Source of the DNA: Gordonia sp. SID5947
GTDB lineage: Bacteria; Actinomycetota; Actinomycetes; Mycobacteriales; Mycobacteriaceae
Reading direction: 5' to 3'
DNA: 64,000 nucleotides
NCBI RefSeq assembly: GCF_009862785.1
Contig: NZ_WWHU01000001.1
Location: 1,178,001-1,242,000 of the forward strand
Both the position numbers and the translations under genes were made by a program. The notes beneath the pieces were generated by a model. It was not told where the DNA came from, searched no databases, and was given only the letters and a program-made list of their open reading frames with translations. Positions 26,608-40,019 of this stretch are shown one piece after another (positions within the stretch are counted from its first letter, which is position 1; each line of letters begins with the position of its first letter).

Positions 26608-26644
26608 ATCTGCCCCCGACTCGTCGAAAGAGCCGGGGGCAGAT
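26608..26644. terminator. Stem-loop terminator after ahpD
   Basis: ATCTGCCCCCG (26608-26618) pairs with CGGGGGCAGAT (26634-26644): an 11-bp perfect stem with a 15-base loop that holds a smaller CTC/GAG stem. A TCGTTCGT tract follows on the plus strand. It can serve ahpCD and the convergent aminotransferase gene. Confidence 0.85.
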
Positions 26645-26659
26645 TCGTTCGTCAGAGGG

Positions 26660-27889
26660 TCAGGCCAGTGCTGCCCGCATCCGGTCGGCGAGCTCGCCGA
26701 CCTCATCGGTCGTCATCACGAAGGCGGGCGAGATCTGCAGCGCGCCCTGGCCCGCGGCACGCCCACTGACACCGTGCTCACGCAGCCTGCCCACCATCGG
26801 CACCGCCTGCGCGGGGTCGGCCAGTTGGACCGCGGTGACCGCGCCCATGCCGGTGCGGACCTCGGACACCGAGTCAAGATCGGTCAGCGGTGAGAGCGCC
26901 TGAGCCAGATCGCCCTCCAACCGGGTCGCCTCGGCCAGCAGCCCTTCGCGCTCGATGATGTCGAGGTTGGCCATCGCGGCCGCGGCGGCACCGGCGTGGC
27001 CGCCGTAGGTGTAGCCATGACGCCACCACACCCCGCCGGCGAAAAACGGCTCGGCGATGTGTGGCGCGATGAAGACCGCACCCATCGGCACATATCCGGA
27101 CGTGAGGCCCTTGGCGGTGGTCATCATGTCGGGCGCGAGATCGAAACGGGTCGATGCGAACCAGGATTCGCCGCCGATCCGGCCGAAACCGGTGACGACC
27201 TCGTCCGCGACGAACAGCACATCGTGGTCGCGGCAGATCTGCCGGACCTCCGCGAGGTATCCCTCCGGGGGCAGGTAGATCCCGCCCGCGCCGATGATCG
27301 GTTCGCAGAAGAACGCCGCGATGCGATCGGCGCCCAGTCGCTCGATGAGGCCGAGGAGGCTCTTTGCGTTGTCCCACTCCACCGACTCGGCGTCGTGCAT
27401 CAGCTCGCCGTAACCCTCGCGGTTGACCGGGATGCCCGCGAGCGCCGTTCCCGCGACGTGCATGCCGTGGTAGGCCTTGGTACGGCCGACGATGATGTTC
27501 TTCTCCGGCTTGCCCTGCTCGTGCCAGTACCGGCGGGCCAGCTTCGCCGCCGTGTCGACCGAGTCACTGCCACCGGAGGTGAAGAAGATCTTGCTGTCGG
27601 GGACCGGCGCGATCGAGGCCAGCCGTTCCGCGAGTTCGGCGGTGACGTCGGCGGTGATGTCTCCGAACCCCGAATAGTGCGCCAGCCGGCCGAGCTGATC
27701 CGCAACCGCCTGTGCCACCTCGGTTCGACCGTGGCCGATGTTGGTGAACCAGAGACCCGCGGTCGCGTCGAGATACTCGCGCCCGGAGGCATCCCAGATC
27801 CGCGTTCCTTGTCCGCGGGTGACCACGAACGGCCCCTTGGTGGAGACCGAACCCATATCGGCGAAACCGTGCCACAGTGAACCAGCCAT
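26660..27889 (-). CDS. Class III (omega) PLP aminotransferase
   Basis: A 409-residue fold-type I aminotransferase. FFTSGGSDSVDTAAKLARRYW binds the cofactor phosphate, FVADEVVTGFGRIGG carries the Asp that contacts the pyridine nitrogen, and MMTTAKGLTSGYVPMGAV holds the Schiff-base Lys. Members transfer amino groups from omega-amino acids, polyamines or beta-alanine to pyruvate or 2-oxoglutarate. The substrate cannot be read from the sequence and the neighbours give no pathway. ATG 27889 fits the family; it is divergent from hrpA with 61 bases between. Confidence 0.88.
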   Translation of the reverse strand: MAGSLWHGFADMGSVSTKGPFVVTRGQGTRIWDASGREYLDATAGLWFTNIGHGRTEVAQAVADQLGRLAHYSGFGDITADVTAELAERLASIAPVPDSKIFFTSGGSDSVDTAAKLARRYWHEQGKPEKNIIVGRTKAYHGMHVAGTALAGIPVNREGYGELMHDAESVEWDNAKSLLGLIERLGADRIAAFFCEPIIGAGGIYLPPEGYLAEVRQICRDHDVLFVADEVVTGFGRIGGESWFASTRFDLAPDMMTTAKGLTSGYVPMGAVFIAPHIAEPFFAGGVWWRHGYTYGGHAGAAAAAMANLDIIEREGLLAEATRLEGDLAQALSPLTDLDSVSEVRTGMGAVTAVQLADPAQAVPMVGRLREHGVSGRAAGQGALQISPAFVMTTDEVGELADRMRAALA

Positions 27890-27935
27890 GCCCCAATCAT
27901 GCCGGGCGTGCGCCGAGTCACCTCCCTCGACCCCA

Positions 27936-27941
27936 TATCCT
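27936..27941 (+). promoter_or_regulatory. -10 hexamer for leaderless hrpA
   Basis: TATCCT ends nine bases before the hrpA ATG, and no ribosome-binding site is present. This points to leaderless or near-leaderless transcription. Confidence 0.45.
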
Positions 27942-27950
27942 GGACTGATC

Positions 27951-31859
<3,909 letters not shown>

Positions 31860-31893
31860 GCAACCGCGCAACGCAGCACGATCAGCGAGGCCA

Positions 31894-32373
31894 TCATTCA
31901 GAGACGGTCGACCCCGCCGCGTCCACGGTTTTCTCCTGCGACAGGTCGTCGATCTCCCGCTGGAAGTCCGCCAGGGAGTCGAACGACCGGTAGACCGAAG
32001 CGAAGCGCAGGTAGGCCACCTCGTCGAGCTCACGCAGCGGTTTGAGAATCGCCAATCCCACCTCGTTGCTGGGGATCTCGGCCGACCCCGAGGAGCGCAC
32101 GGCGTCCTCGACCTGCTGCGCGAGCTGCGCCAGCGCATCTTCGGCCACGGCACGGCCCTGACAAGCGCGGCGAACACCGCGCATCACCTTTTCGCGACTG
32201 AACGGCTCGGTGACCCCATTGCGTTTCACCACCGACAGCACGGCGCTCTCGACCGTCGAGAACCGGCGACCACACTCCGCGCACGAACGGCGCCGTCGGA
32301 TCGCCTGCCCTTCATCGGCGACACGCGAGTCGATGACCTTGGTGTCTTCGTTCTTACAAAACGGGCAGCGCAT
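31894..32373 (-). CDS. nrdR: Transcriptional repressor NrdR
   Basis: A 159-residue zinc-ribbon/ATP-cone repressor of ribonucleotide reductase genes that senses ATP and dATP. Zinc ligands C3, C6, C31 and C34 are in MRCPFC and SCAECG; the ATP-cone starts at [27 protein letters not shown] 32373 gives the canonical MRCPFC start. It follows the chiZ-like gene in the same direction, as Rv2718c follows Rv2719c. It converges on hrpA. Confidence 0.96.
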   Translation of the reverse strand: MRCPFCKNEDTKVIDSRVADEGQAIRRRRSCAECGRRFSTVESAVLSVVKRNGVTEPFSREKVMRGVRRACQGRAVAEDALAQLAQQVEDAVRSSGSAEIPSNEVGLAILKPLRELDEVAYLRFASVYRSFDSLADFQREIDDLSQEKTVDAAGSTVSE

Positions 32374-32476
32374 GTCGTCCTCACGCACATCTCTGGACAC
32401 TCCGGCGCACCGGATGCTCGCTACGCCGTGCCGGTTTCCGGCTGGAACCTGTGACATGGAGGATACCGCCCGCCGC

Positions 32477-33043
32477 TCAGCGGTATGCGGGCGCGATGAG
32501 CGCCTGGCCCACTCGAAGGCCCGACGACGGCAGGGCATTGCGCTCCACGATCTGGTCGATGACCGACTGGCGAGGCATGTCCGGCGCCACGCGATCGGCG
32601 ATCGAACTCAGGGAGTCACCCTGACGCACATGCACCACCTCGGTACCGACCGGCTCGGGTGCGACGGACGCGGCGTAATTCGATCCCACGATCGCGACGA
32701 CCCAGACGAGTGCGGCAAGCGCACTCCCGACCAGCACCGCCAGGGCGGCCGCGCGCCTGCGGGCATACACACGCCGTTCGCCTGCCGGTGCCGCACACCT
32801 GGTGCCGGCGAGCCGGGCGCCCTCCCCCCGGCGCCCGGCCGGACGCCCGTCTCCCGGACGGGTCGGCTCGACGCGTGCGGCACGGCGAGGATGCGCGCGG
32901 CCTGCCGACGTGACCGGTCGTCGCGGGGCGACGATCGGCGACTCACGGTGCGGGGCTCCCCTGCGCGACGTCCGGCCGACGGGCGTCTCGCGGTTCGGCG
33001 TCTCGCGGGTCGGTGCCTCGCGGGTCAAGGTGGCTGTGCTCAT
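32477..33043 (-). CDS. chiZ: DNA-damage-induced LysM protein (Rv2719c/ChiZ-like)
   Basis: A 188-residue protein with an Arg/Thr/Pro-rich cytoplasmic stretch that repeats RETP-like units near the start, one membrane segment at about 103-125 and an extracytoplasmic LysM domain ([20 protein letters not shown] ... [14 protein letters not shown]). The M. tuberculosis counterpart Rv2719c is a cell-wall-acting protein that delays division after DNA damage. ATG 33043 follows CAGGAGGAC. Tandem LexA boxes and a RecA-independent-type promoter lie upstream, and it is divergent from lexA. Confidence 0.86.
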   Translation of the reverse strand: MSTATLTREAPTRETPNRETPVGRTSRRGAPHRESPIVAPRRPVTSAGRAHPRRAARVEPTRPGDGRPAGRRGEGARLAGTRCAAPAGERRVYARRRAAALAVLVGSALAALVWVVAIVGSNYAASVAPEPVGTEVVHVRQGDSLSSIADRVAPDMPRQSVIDQIVERNALPSSGLRVGQALIAPAYR

Positions 33044-33076
33044 CGTGTCCTCCTGGGATCCGAATCGGCCGTTCCC

Positions 33077-33108
33077 TCGATCACATGTTCGATGGAACGC
33101 ATGTTCGA
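33077..33108. promoter_or_regulatory. Two adjacent LexA (SOS) boxes upstream of the chiZ-like gene
   Basis: TCGATC-ACAT-GTTCGA (33077-33092) and TGGAAC-GCAT-GTTCGA (33093-33108) each differ at one base from the TCGAAC-N4-GTTCGA box. They abut exactly, 16 bases apart, on the downstream side of the candidate chiZ promoter. Confidence 0.85.
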
Positions 33109-33131
33109 TTAGTAGCACGATGCTCCGACAA
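33109..33131 (-). promoter_or_regulatory. RecA-independent-type damage promoter of the chiZ-like gene
   Basis: On the minus strand TTGTCGGAG is followed after eight bases by TACTAA(T). Mycobacterial promoters induced independently of LexA and RecA have TTGTCRGTG-N8-TANNNT, and Rv2719c is known to be damage-inducible without RecA. The last -10 base is off by one position. Confidence 0.65.
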
Positions 33132-33145
33132 AGTCCCGACACGCG

Positions 33146-33186
33146 TCGAACAAATGTTTGAACCTCTCGGCCGGTTCGGTTAACCT
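33146..33186 (+). promoter_or_regulatory. lexA promoter with SOS box over the -35
   Basis: The box TCGAAC-AAAT-GTTTGA spans 33146-33161. It overlaps a -35 TTGAAC (33158-33163), which is 17 bases from a -10 TAACCT (33181-33186). LexA bound here would block its own promoter. Confidence 0.85.
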
Positions 33187-33282
33187 CGGGCCTGAGACAG
33201 ATCGATCGACCAGCAATTTTGCGAGACGAACTCGATTCCGGCGACCGCCGACGAGACGGCAGCCGACAGGAAGGACTCAGCG

Positions 33283-34041
33283 ATGAGCGACAAGGTCGGC
33301 GGGCGGCGTGGAGCCTCCCGCGGGATCCACGAGGCCGCAGGTACCCCCGACGGGTCGTCGGATCCGGCACCGGTCGTCGCGGATCCCGAGGTCGCCGAGG
33401 CCGCACTCACCCCCCGGCAGCGCGGGGTCCTCGAATTCATCCGTCAGTCCGTGCGGGACCGGGGCTATCCGCCGAGCATCCGCGAGATCGGCGACGCGGT
33501 CGGACTGACGTCGACGTCGTCGGTGGCCCACCAGCTCCGTACGCTCGAGCGCAAGGGCCTGCTCAAGCGCGATCACAACCGTCCCCGTGCGGTCAACATC
33601 CAGGACGGCGACCACACCCCGCCGGGCGGCGCGGCCGCCGGGCTCGCGGATGGTCAGGAGTTGCCGACGCCGACCTTCGTGCCCGTACTCGGACGTATCG
33701 CCGCCGGAGGGCCGATCCTGGCCGAGCAGGCCGTCGAGGACGTGTTCCCCTTACCTCGGGAACTGGTGGGCGAGGGATCCCTGTTCCTGTTGCGCGTCGT
33801 CGGCGAATCGATGATCGACGCCGCGATCTGCGACGGTGACTGGGTGGTGGTCCGCCAGCAGAACGTCGCCGAGAACGGCGACATCGTCGCGGCCATGATC
33901 GACGGCGAGGCGACCGTGAAGACGTTCAAGCGCAAGGACGGTCACGTCTGGCTCATGCCGCACAACGATCTGTTCGATCCCATCCCGGGCGACGAGGCCG
34001 CAATCCTCGGCAAGGTCGTCACCGTCATGCGGCGCGTATAG
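33283..34041 (+). CDS. lexA: SOS repressor LexA
   Basis: A 252-residue LexA. A 40-residue variable N-terminus precedes the winged helix ([44 protein letters not shown]). The C-terminal serine-protease-like domain has the self-cleavage bond A141-G142 in RIAAGGPI, nucleophile S176 in GESM and K213 in EATVKTF. GGAAGGA precedes ATG 33283. Divergent from the chiZ-like gene with three SOS boxes between them. It meets ptsI tail to tail with two bases between the stops. Confidence 0.97.
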   Translation: MSDKVGGRRGASRGIHEAAGTPDGSSDPAPVVADPEVAEAALTPRQRGVLEFIRQSVRDRGYPPSIREIGDAVGLTSTSSVAHQLRTLERKGLLKRDHNRPRAVNIQDGDHTPPGGAAAGLADGQELPTPTFVPVLGRIAAGGPILAEQAVEDVFPLPRELVGEGSLFLLRVVGESMIDAAICDGDWVVVRQQNVAENGDIVAAMIDGEATVKTFKRKDGHVWLMPHNDLFDPIPGDEAAILGKVVTVMRRV

Positions 34042-34043
34042 GG

Positions 34044-35713
34044 TCAGCTGGCTAACGCCGCCGCCGCCGCGGCCCGGGCGGTTGCGGGATCGGCGGTCTG
34101 CAGTACCGCGGCAGCCGCCGACCGGCACTGCTCGAGGGTCACCTCCGAGAGGCGCGCGCCCACCGGCGCCGCGGCCGCGGGTGCCGCGGACAGGGAGCTG
34201 ACGCCCATACCGACGAGCACACACGCCAACAGCGGATCGGCGGCCGCCTCCCCGCACACCCCGACCGGCTTGCCTGCGGCCTGGCCGGCGCGGGCAACCA
34301 TGTCGATCAGCGACAGTGCCGCCGGCTGCCACGGATCCGTCAGGGCGGCAAGTTCGGCCGACATCCGATCGGCCGCCATCGTGTACTGCGTCAGATCGTT
34401 CGTGCCGATGGACACGAAGTCGACCTCCGCCAGTATCGCGGGGCCAGGATCGCGGCGGCCGGCACCTCGACCATGACCCCCGCCACCAGTCCGCGCCGAC
34501 GCACCTCGTCGGCGAATTCCGCTGCCTCGGAAGCGGATGCGATCATCGGGGCCATCACCCACGGCGTTGCTCCACTCTGCTGCGCAGCCGCCGCGATCGC
34601 GTCGAGCTGCGTGGCGCGGACCTCGGGATGGTCGATGGTGATCCGATTGCCTCGCACCCCCAATGCGGGATTGGCCTCATGGGCCTGTGTCACGAACGTG
34701 AGCGGTTTGTCGGACCCGGCGTCGAGTGTGCGGATCACGACTTTCCGATCGGCGAACGCGTCGATCACCTCGCGATACAACTCCGTCTGTTCGTCTGCCG
34801 TCGGGGCCTCGGCCCGATCGAGGAACGCCAATTCCGTGCGGAAGAGCCCGACGCCCTCGACGGGGTGTTCGGACGCGTTGCGTGCCGACGGCCCGTCGGC
34901 GACGTTCGCGAGCACCGAGACCGGATGCCCGTCCGCGGTGGCACCGGGCCCAGACCACGACGCGACCGCGGCCGCCTTCCGCCGGCTCTCGTCGACACCG
35001 GCGAGTGCCTTCGCCTCGTCCGGCGCGACCTCGAGAGTGCCCGCCGTGCCGTCGACGAGGACCTTGGTGCCCACCGCCACGGTCTCGAGTGCCGCCATCG
35101 CCACAACACACGGAATCCCCAACTGCCGGGCGATGATCGCGGTGTGACTCGTCGGTCCACCGAGACGTGTGACCAGCGCGGTGATGAGTGTCGGATCGAG
35201 GCCTGCGGTATCCGCCGGGGCGAGATCGTCGGCGAGCAGCACGGACGGCACCGACGGTTCCGGTACGCCGGGCTCTGGCACCCCCAGAAGCTCGGCGACC
35301 ACCCGGTCGCGGACGTCATTGAGATCGGTGACGCGTTCGGCCATCAGTCCCCCGAGCTTGGTGAACATCGCGGCGAACTGCTCTGTCGCGGCCACGGCCG
35401 CAGCCGGCGCCGGGGTGCCCTTGGCGATCAGGGCCGACGCGGCACCCACCCACCCGCGGTCTTCGGCGAGACCGGCGGTCGCGACGAGCACCTCGGATGC
35501 AGCGCCCGAGGCGTGTGAGCCCCGGTCCCGGAGCCGTCGCGCCACCGCGGCGGCGGCATCGGTGAATCTTCTGGTCTCGATCTCCCGCTCGTCCTCGGCG
35601 ACGGCGGCCTCGACGCTCGGGTCATATTCGGGTCGGGCGCCCGGCCAGATAGCCGGACCGAACGCCAACCCGCCCACCACCGGGGTCCCCTGCAAAACCT
35701 GCGTCCGTTCCAC
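34044..35713 (-). pseudogene. ptsI: PTS enzyme I, broken by a one-base frameshift
   Basis: Enzyme I moves phosphate from PEP to HPr. Two overlapping frames together give a full protein. The first (GTG 35713 to about 34440) has the N-terminus, the phosphorylation His in GGPTSHTAIIAR and the barrel up to GVMVEVPAAAILAP. The second resumes at AILAEVDFVSIGTNDLTQYTMAADR and runs to the stop, with the catalytic Cys in GVCGEA. Adding one base near 34437-34445, beside a run of four G, restores 556 residues, a normal length. It is either a true mutation or a sequencing error. AGGA precedes GTG 35713. Divergent from fruR. Confidence 0.9.
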
Positions 35714-35840
35714 GGCAGTCCTATCTGTCCATCGGCGCGAGATCGGTCCCGACATCGCATGAAGGGGTCTTCTCGCCATCAGGCCCCATGTGGAATGAGG
35801 CCGCGATCAAAAGTTCTGTGATCCAAGTTACAAGAAAACC

Positions 35841-35870
35841 TTGACTTGTCAACACAAACAGGCGTAAACA
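35841..35870 (+). promoter_or_regulatory. Candidate fru operon promoter with palindromic operator
   Basis: TTGACT (35841-35846) and TAAACA (35865-35870) are 18 bases apart. The -35 is inside the perfect palindrome TTGAC-TT-GTCAA (35841-35852), a likely repressor site. The region is markedly AT-rich for this genome and also holds two GACTTCAA repeats closer to fruR. Confidence 0.5.
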
Positions 35871-35934
35871 CAGACATAGCAACATTCAAATCCACAGACT
35901 TCAAAATTCACCGACTTCAACAGACAGGGACGCC

Positions 35935-36705
35935 GTGTACGCCGAAGAACGTCAGCAGGCGATCGCCGATCAGGTGCGGACCGACGGCCGCGCATCGGTC
36001 GCTGCACTGGCCACGCTGTTCGACGTGACCAGTGAGACGGTGCGCCGGGATCTGGCAACTCTCGAACGCGCCGGACACCTCCAGCGCGTTCACGGCGGCG
36101 CGGTTCGGCCGGGGTCGACACCGGTGGTCGGCGAGCTCGGTATCGATGAGCGTCAGATGACCCACACGCACGAGAAGGTCGGTATCGGGCGTGCTGCCAT
36201 CCGTTTCCTTCCGCCCGACGGTGGCTCCGTGTTCTTCGACGCCGGCACCACCACCTACCAGGCCGCCCTCGCTCTGCCGCGCGATCGCCGGTTGACCCTG
36301 ATCACCCACAGCATCCCCATCGCCGCCGCACTGGCCGGTCACGGCTCCTCGGATCTACACATCCTGGGTGGTCGAGTCCGCGGGCTCACCCAGGCGACCG
36401 TGGGGTCCGAGACCGTCGCGGCGCTGGAGCGACTGCGCATCTCGACTGCCTTCGTCGGCACCAACGGGATCAGCGAGTCTCACGGACTGTCCACACCCGA
36501 TCCGGATGAGGCCGCCATCAAGGCGGCCATCGTCCGGGTGGCCAATCGCGTTGTGGTGCTTTCCGATTCATCAAAGATCGATCGCGAGGATCTGTCCTCG
36601 TTCGCAGACCTCGCGGATGTCGACGTGTTGGTCTCCGACGCCGGGCTCGACCCGGACACCTCCGCGGCCCTGGCGGCCCGCGGCATCGATGTCGTGATCG
36701 CGTGA
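35935..36705 (+). CDS. fruR: DeoR/GlpR-type regulator of the fructose operon
   Basis: A 256-residue DeoR-family repressor. The N-terminal helix-turn-helix reads YAEERQQAIADQVRTDGRASVAALATLFDVTSETVRRDL; the sugar-phosphate-binding domain has FFDAGTTTYQAALALP and ends with SDAGLDPDTSAALAARGIDVVIA. As first gene before fruK and fruA it probably responds to fructose 1-phosphate or fructose 1,6-bisphosphate and autoregulates. GTG 35935 follows AGGGACGCC. Only 13 bases separate it from fruK. Confidence 0.9.
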   Translation: MYAEERQQAIADQVRTDGRASVAALATLFDVTSETVRRDLATLERAGHLQRVHGGAVRPGSTPVVGELGIDERQMTHTHEKVGIGRAAIRFLPPDGGSVFFDAGTTTYQAALALPRDRRLTLITHSIPIAAALAGHGSSDLHILGGRVRGLTQATVGSETVAALERLRISTAFVGTNGISESHGLSTPDPDEAAIKAAIVRVANRVVVLSDSSKIDREDLSSFADLADVDVLVSDAGLDPDTSAALAARGIDVVIA

Positions 36706-36718
36706 CCGGAAGGACCCC

Positions 36719-37708
36719 ATGACACCCTCATCTGCAACGCCGGCGATCCTGACCGTCACCGCCAACCCGAGTCTCGACCGGACCCTCGAACTCGCGACGC
36801 CTCTGCGCCACGGTGAGGTGCAGCGTGCCAGTTCGGTGCGTGCCGAGCCCGGCGGGAAGGGCATCAACGTCGCGCGAGTGGTGTCCGAGGCCGGTCTGCC
36901 GACCCGGGCCGTGCTGCCCGCACGGACCGGCGACCCACTGCTCGGTGCACTCGACACCGTGGGCCTCCCCTATCTCACGCTCCCGATCAACGGCGCCGTC
37001 CGGTCCAATGTGACGATCGCCGATCCCGACGGCACGACCACCAAGATCAACGCGCCCGGTTTCGATCTGAACCCGGCCGAGGCGCACGCCCTCGTCGATG
37101 TGATCGTCGAGAACGCCGACGGTGCGAGGTGGGTGGCCCTGTGCGGGTCCCTGCCACCGGGACCATCCGACAACTGGTACCGCACCGTGATCGACGAGCT
37201 CGACGGACTCGGCTGCCGTGTCGCAGTGGACACCTCGGGCGGACCGCTGACCGCGACCGTCCGTGGTCGCGTGGATCTGTTGAAGCCCAACGACGAAGAG
37301 CTGGCCGGGGCCACCGGCGCCGATTCCGCGCGTCTCGTCGCCGCGGTGTCACAAGGCGACCATGCGCCGTTGATCACCGCGGCACGCACTCTCGTGGACC
37401 GCACCGGAGCCGCCGTCCTCGCCACCCTCGGTGCGGCCGGAGCCGTGCTGGTCACCGACGCGGGCGCCTGGTTCGCCACACCACCACCGATCGTGCCCCG
37501 CAGCACGGTCGGTGCCGGGGACTCGGCGCTGGCCGGGTACCTGATCGCCGAGACCCGGGGAGACACCGAGGCGCAACGTCTGCGTACCGCGGTCGCCTAC
37601 GGCTCGGCCGCCACTGCTCTTGCCGGCACCCAGCCGCCCGAGCCGGAGCACCTCGATCTCGACGGGGTGACGGTCACCGACCTGTCGGGAGCCGCCCACG
37701 TCGGATGA
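36719..37708 (+). CDS. fruK: 1-Phosphofructokinase FruK
   Basis: A 329-residue PfkB-family kinase that converts fructose 1-phosphate, the product of the PTS, to fructose 1,6-bisphosphate. It shows TVTANPSLDRTLEL, the substrate motif GGKGINVARV, SGSLPPG-like CGSLPPGPSDNWY, KPNDEEL and the catalytic GAGDS (STVGAGDSALAGYL). GGAAGG precedes ATG 36719. Its TGA overlaps an in-frame ATG of the next gene at 37705, but fruA more likely starts 72 bases on. Confidence 0.95.
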   Translation: MTPSSATPAILTVTANPSLDRTLELATPLRHGEVQRASSVRAEPGGKGINVARVVSEAGLPTRAVLPARTGDPLLGALDTVGLPYLTLPINGAVRSNVTIADPDGTTTKINAPGFDLNPAEAHALVDVIVENADGARWVALCGSLPPGPSDNWYRTVIDELDGLGCRVAVDTSGGPLTATVRGRVDLLKPNDEELAGATGADSARLVAAVSQGDHAPLITAARTLVDRTGAAVLATLGAAGAVLVTDAGAWFATPPPIVPRSTVGAGDSALAGYLIAETRGDTEAQRLRTAVAYGSAATALAGTQPPEPEHLDLDGVTVTDLSGAAHVG

Positions 37709-37776
37709 CCCCGACCATCACCCACGCGGACCCATCATCACCCGACGACACCCATCCCGATGTAGAAGGAAACCCG

Positions 37777-39912
37777 ATGTCCGAACAGATCATCACGACG
37801 CAGACGGTGAGTCTCGACGTCGACGCCGGCGCCGACCCGGCGGCCGTGATCGGCTATCTCGCCGGAGCACTACAGTCCGCAGGACGCACCACCGATGCCA
37901 CCGATCTCACCCGGGGCGCACTCGATCGCGAGGCGAAGTCCGCGACCGGGCTGCCCGGAGGAATCGCGATCCCCCATGCCCGGGCCGAATCGGTCACCCA
38001 GGCGAGTCTCGCGATGGCGCGGCTGTCCGCGAAGGTCGACTTCGGCGCCCCCGACGGTCCGGCGGATCTGGTCTTCCTCATCGCTGCGCCGTCCGGCGGT
38101 GCGTCCGAGCACATGAAGTTGCTGAGCTCCTTGGCACGCTCTCTGGTCCGGCCCGATTTCGTCGCGTCGCTTCGCGCTGCGGAGACCGATGAGCAGGTCG
38201 TGCGACTCGTCGACGATGCGATCAATCCCTCGCCTGCCACAACATCTGGGACGGCGGCCGGCGCGGCGGCGGTAGGCGTGGCGGCAGCAAGCGGTCCGGC
38301 CACAAGCGGTCCGGCCGCGACGTCGGCGACGACAGAGTCGCAGTCGGGTGCCACCGGCACGTCTTCCACAGATGCGGCCGCCGTGCGACGCCGGTCGATC
38401 GTTGCGGTCACCGCGTGTCCGACCGGTATCGCCCACACCTACATGGCGGCGGACGCGCTCACATACGCGGCCGAACGCGCCGACGTCGACTTCCATGTGG
38501 AGACACAGGGCTCGTCCGCGACAACCGCGTTCGATCCGCAGGTGATCGCGAAAGCGGATGCCGTCATCTTCGCCACAGACGTGGGCGTCAAGGGCAAGGA
38601 TCGCTTCCACGGCAAGCCCGTCATCTCCTCCGGCGTCAAGCGGGCGATCAACGAACCCGACACGATGATCGCCGAAGCAGTTGCGGCAGCGGACAATCCG
38701 AACGCCGCCGTGGTGGCCGGATCCGGCGACCATGTCCCGGAGGGTGTGGCGGACACCGGTGGTGTCGGCCTCGGCAAGCAGGTCCAGCAGGCGCTGATGA
38801 CCGGTGTCAGCTACATGATCCCGTTCGTCGCGGCCGGCGGCCTGCTCATCGCCCTGGCCTTCCTCCCGTTCCTGGGCGGCTATGAGATCGCGAACTCGAC
38901 CCTCGACACATCCGGGGCGCTCAACGACGGCCAGTTCATCGCGTTGAACAACAGTCTGTGGGACCTACCCGCCGGTGGGCTCGGCCAGTACATCGGCGCG
39001 GTGCTGTTCGCGGTGGGTGGCCTCGCCATGAGCATGCTGGTCCCGGTCCTCGCCGGTTACATCTCGTTCGCCATCGCCGATCGGCCCGGAATCGCTCCCG
39101 GCTTCGTCGCGGGTCTCGTGTCGGTCGCCGTGGGCGCAAGTTTCATCGGCGGTCTGGTCGGCGGTCTCATCGCCGGTGTCGCGTGCCTCTGGATCGCCCG
39201 ACTCCCGTTGCCGCGGTGGGCACGAGGGCTGATGCCGGTCGTGATCATCCCGCTCCTGGGCAGCCTGATCATCGGCGTGCTCCTGTACATGCTGCTGGGC
39301 AAGCCGCTCGCATGGCTGACCGACCAGATGACCGACGGCCTCAACAGCATGTCCGGAGGCTCGGCGATCGTCCTGGGCATCGTGCTCGGCCTGATGATGT
39401 GCTTCGACCTGGGTGGCCCGGTCAACAAGGCGGCGTATCTGTTCGCCACCGCGGGCCTCGCGATCGGCGGTGACGCGCAACTAGAGATCATGGCCGCGGT
39501 GATGTGTGCCGGCATGGTCCCGCCACTCGCCCTGGCCCTCGCCACCGTGCTGCGGCCGAAGCTCTTCACCGAGCCGGAACGCGAGAACGGCAAGGCGGCC
39601 TGGCTGCTCGGCGCGTCGTTCATCTCCGAGGGCGCGATCCCGTTCGCGGCGACCGACCCGTTCCGTGTCATCCCGTCGATGATGGCCGGTGGCGCGCTGT
39701 CGGGAGCACTGATAATGGCGTTCGGCGTCACCCAGCGCGCCCCGCACGGCGGCATCTTCGTGTTCTTCACGATGAACCACTGGGTCCTGTTCCTGGTCGC
39801 ACTCGCCGCCGGGATGGCACTGTCCGCGGTCCTCGTCATCGCGGCCAAGCAATGGGGCACGGCCCGCACACAGGCCACGTCCGTATCCGAACCGGAGACC
39901 GTCGCCGCCTGA
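37777..39912 (+). CDS. fruA: Fructose PTS permease, EIIA-EIIB-EIIC fusion
   Basis: A 711-residue three-domain transporter that takes up fructose and makes fructose 1-phosphate. The EIIA domain (1-150) has its phosphorylation His H67 in GIAIPHARAES. An Ala/Thr/Ser linker leads to EIIB with C214 in VTACPTGIAHTYMAAD. EIIC (about 340-700) is a multi-span permease with LALAFLPFLGGYEI and DLGGPVNKAAYLFATAGL. AGAAGGA lies six bases before ATG 37777. Phosphate would come from HPr just downstream and from enzyme I, whose gene is frameshifted here. Confidence 0.95.
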   Translation: MSEQIITTQTVSLDVDAGADPAAVIGYLAGALQSAGRTTDATDLTRGALDREAKSATGLPGGIAIPHARAESVTQASLAMARLSAKVDFGAPDGPADLVFLIAAPSGGASEHMKLLSSLARSLVRPDFVASLRAAETDEQVVRLVDDAINPSPATTSGTAAGAAAVGVAAASGPATSGPAATSATTESQSGATGTSSTDAAAVRRRSIVAVTACPTGIAHTYMAADALTYAAERADVDFHVETQGSSATTAFDPQVIAKADAVIFATDVGVKGKDRFHGKPVISSGVKRAINEPDTMIAEAVAAADNPNAAVVAGSGDHVPEGVADTGGVGLGKQVQQALMTGVSYMIPFVAAGGLLIALAFLPFLGGYEIANSTLDTSGALNDGQFIALNNSLWDLPAGGLGQYIGAVLFAVGGLAMSMLVPVLAGYISFAIADRPGIAPGFVAGLVSVAVGASFIGGLVGGLIAGVACLWIARLPLPRWARGLMPVVIIPLLGSLIIGVLLYMLLGKPLAWLTDQMTDGLNSMSGGSAIVLGIVLGLMMCFDLGGPVNKAAYLFATAGLAIGGDAQLEIMAAVMCAGMVPPLALALATVLRPKLFTEPERENGKAAWLLGASFISEGAIPFAATDPFRVIPSMMAGGALSGALIMAFGVTQRAPHGGIFVFFTMNHWVLFLVALAAGMALSAVLVIAAKQWGTARTQATSVSEPETVAA

Positions 39913-40019
39913 GGCGATCGGTCAAGGCGCGCCCTGCCACCGCGTATCGCGTGCACAATCGTCGTCAGCGACACACACGATTTCAGACATCACCACCGAA
40001 TGAGTGAGGAGACACCCAT

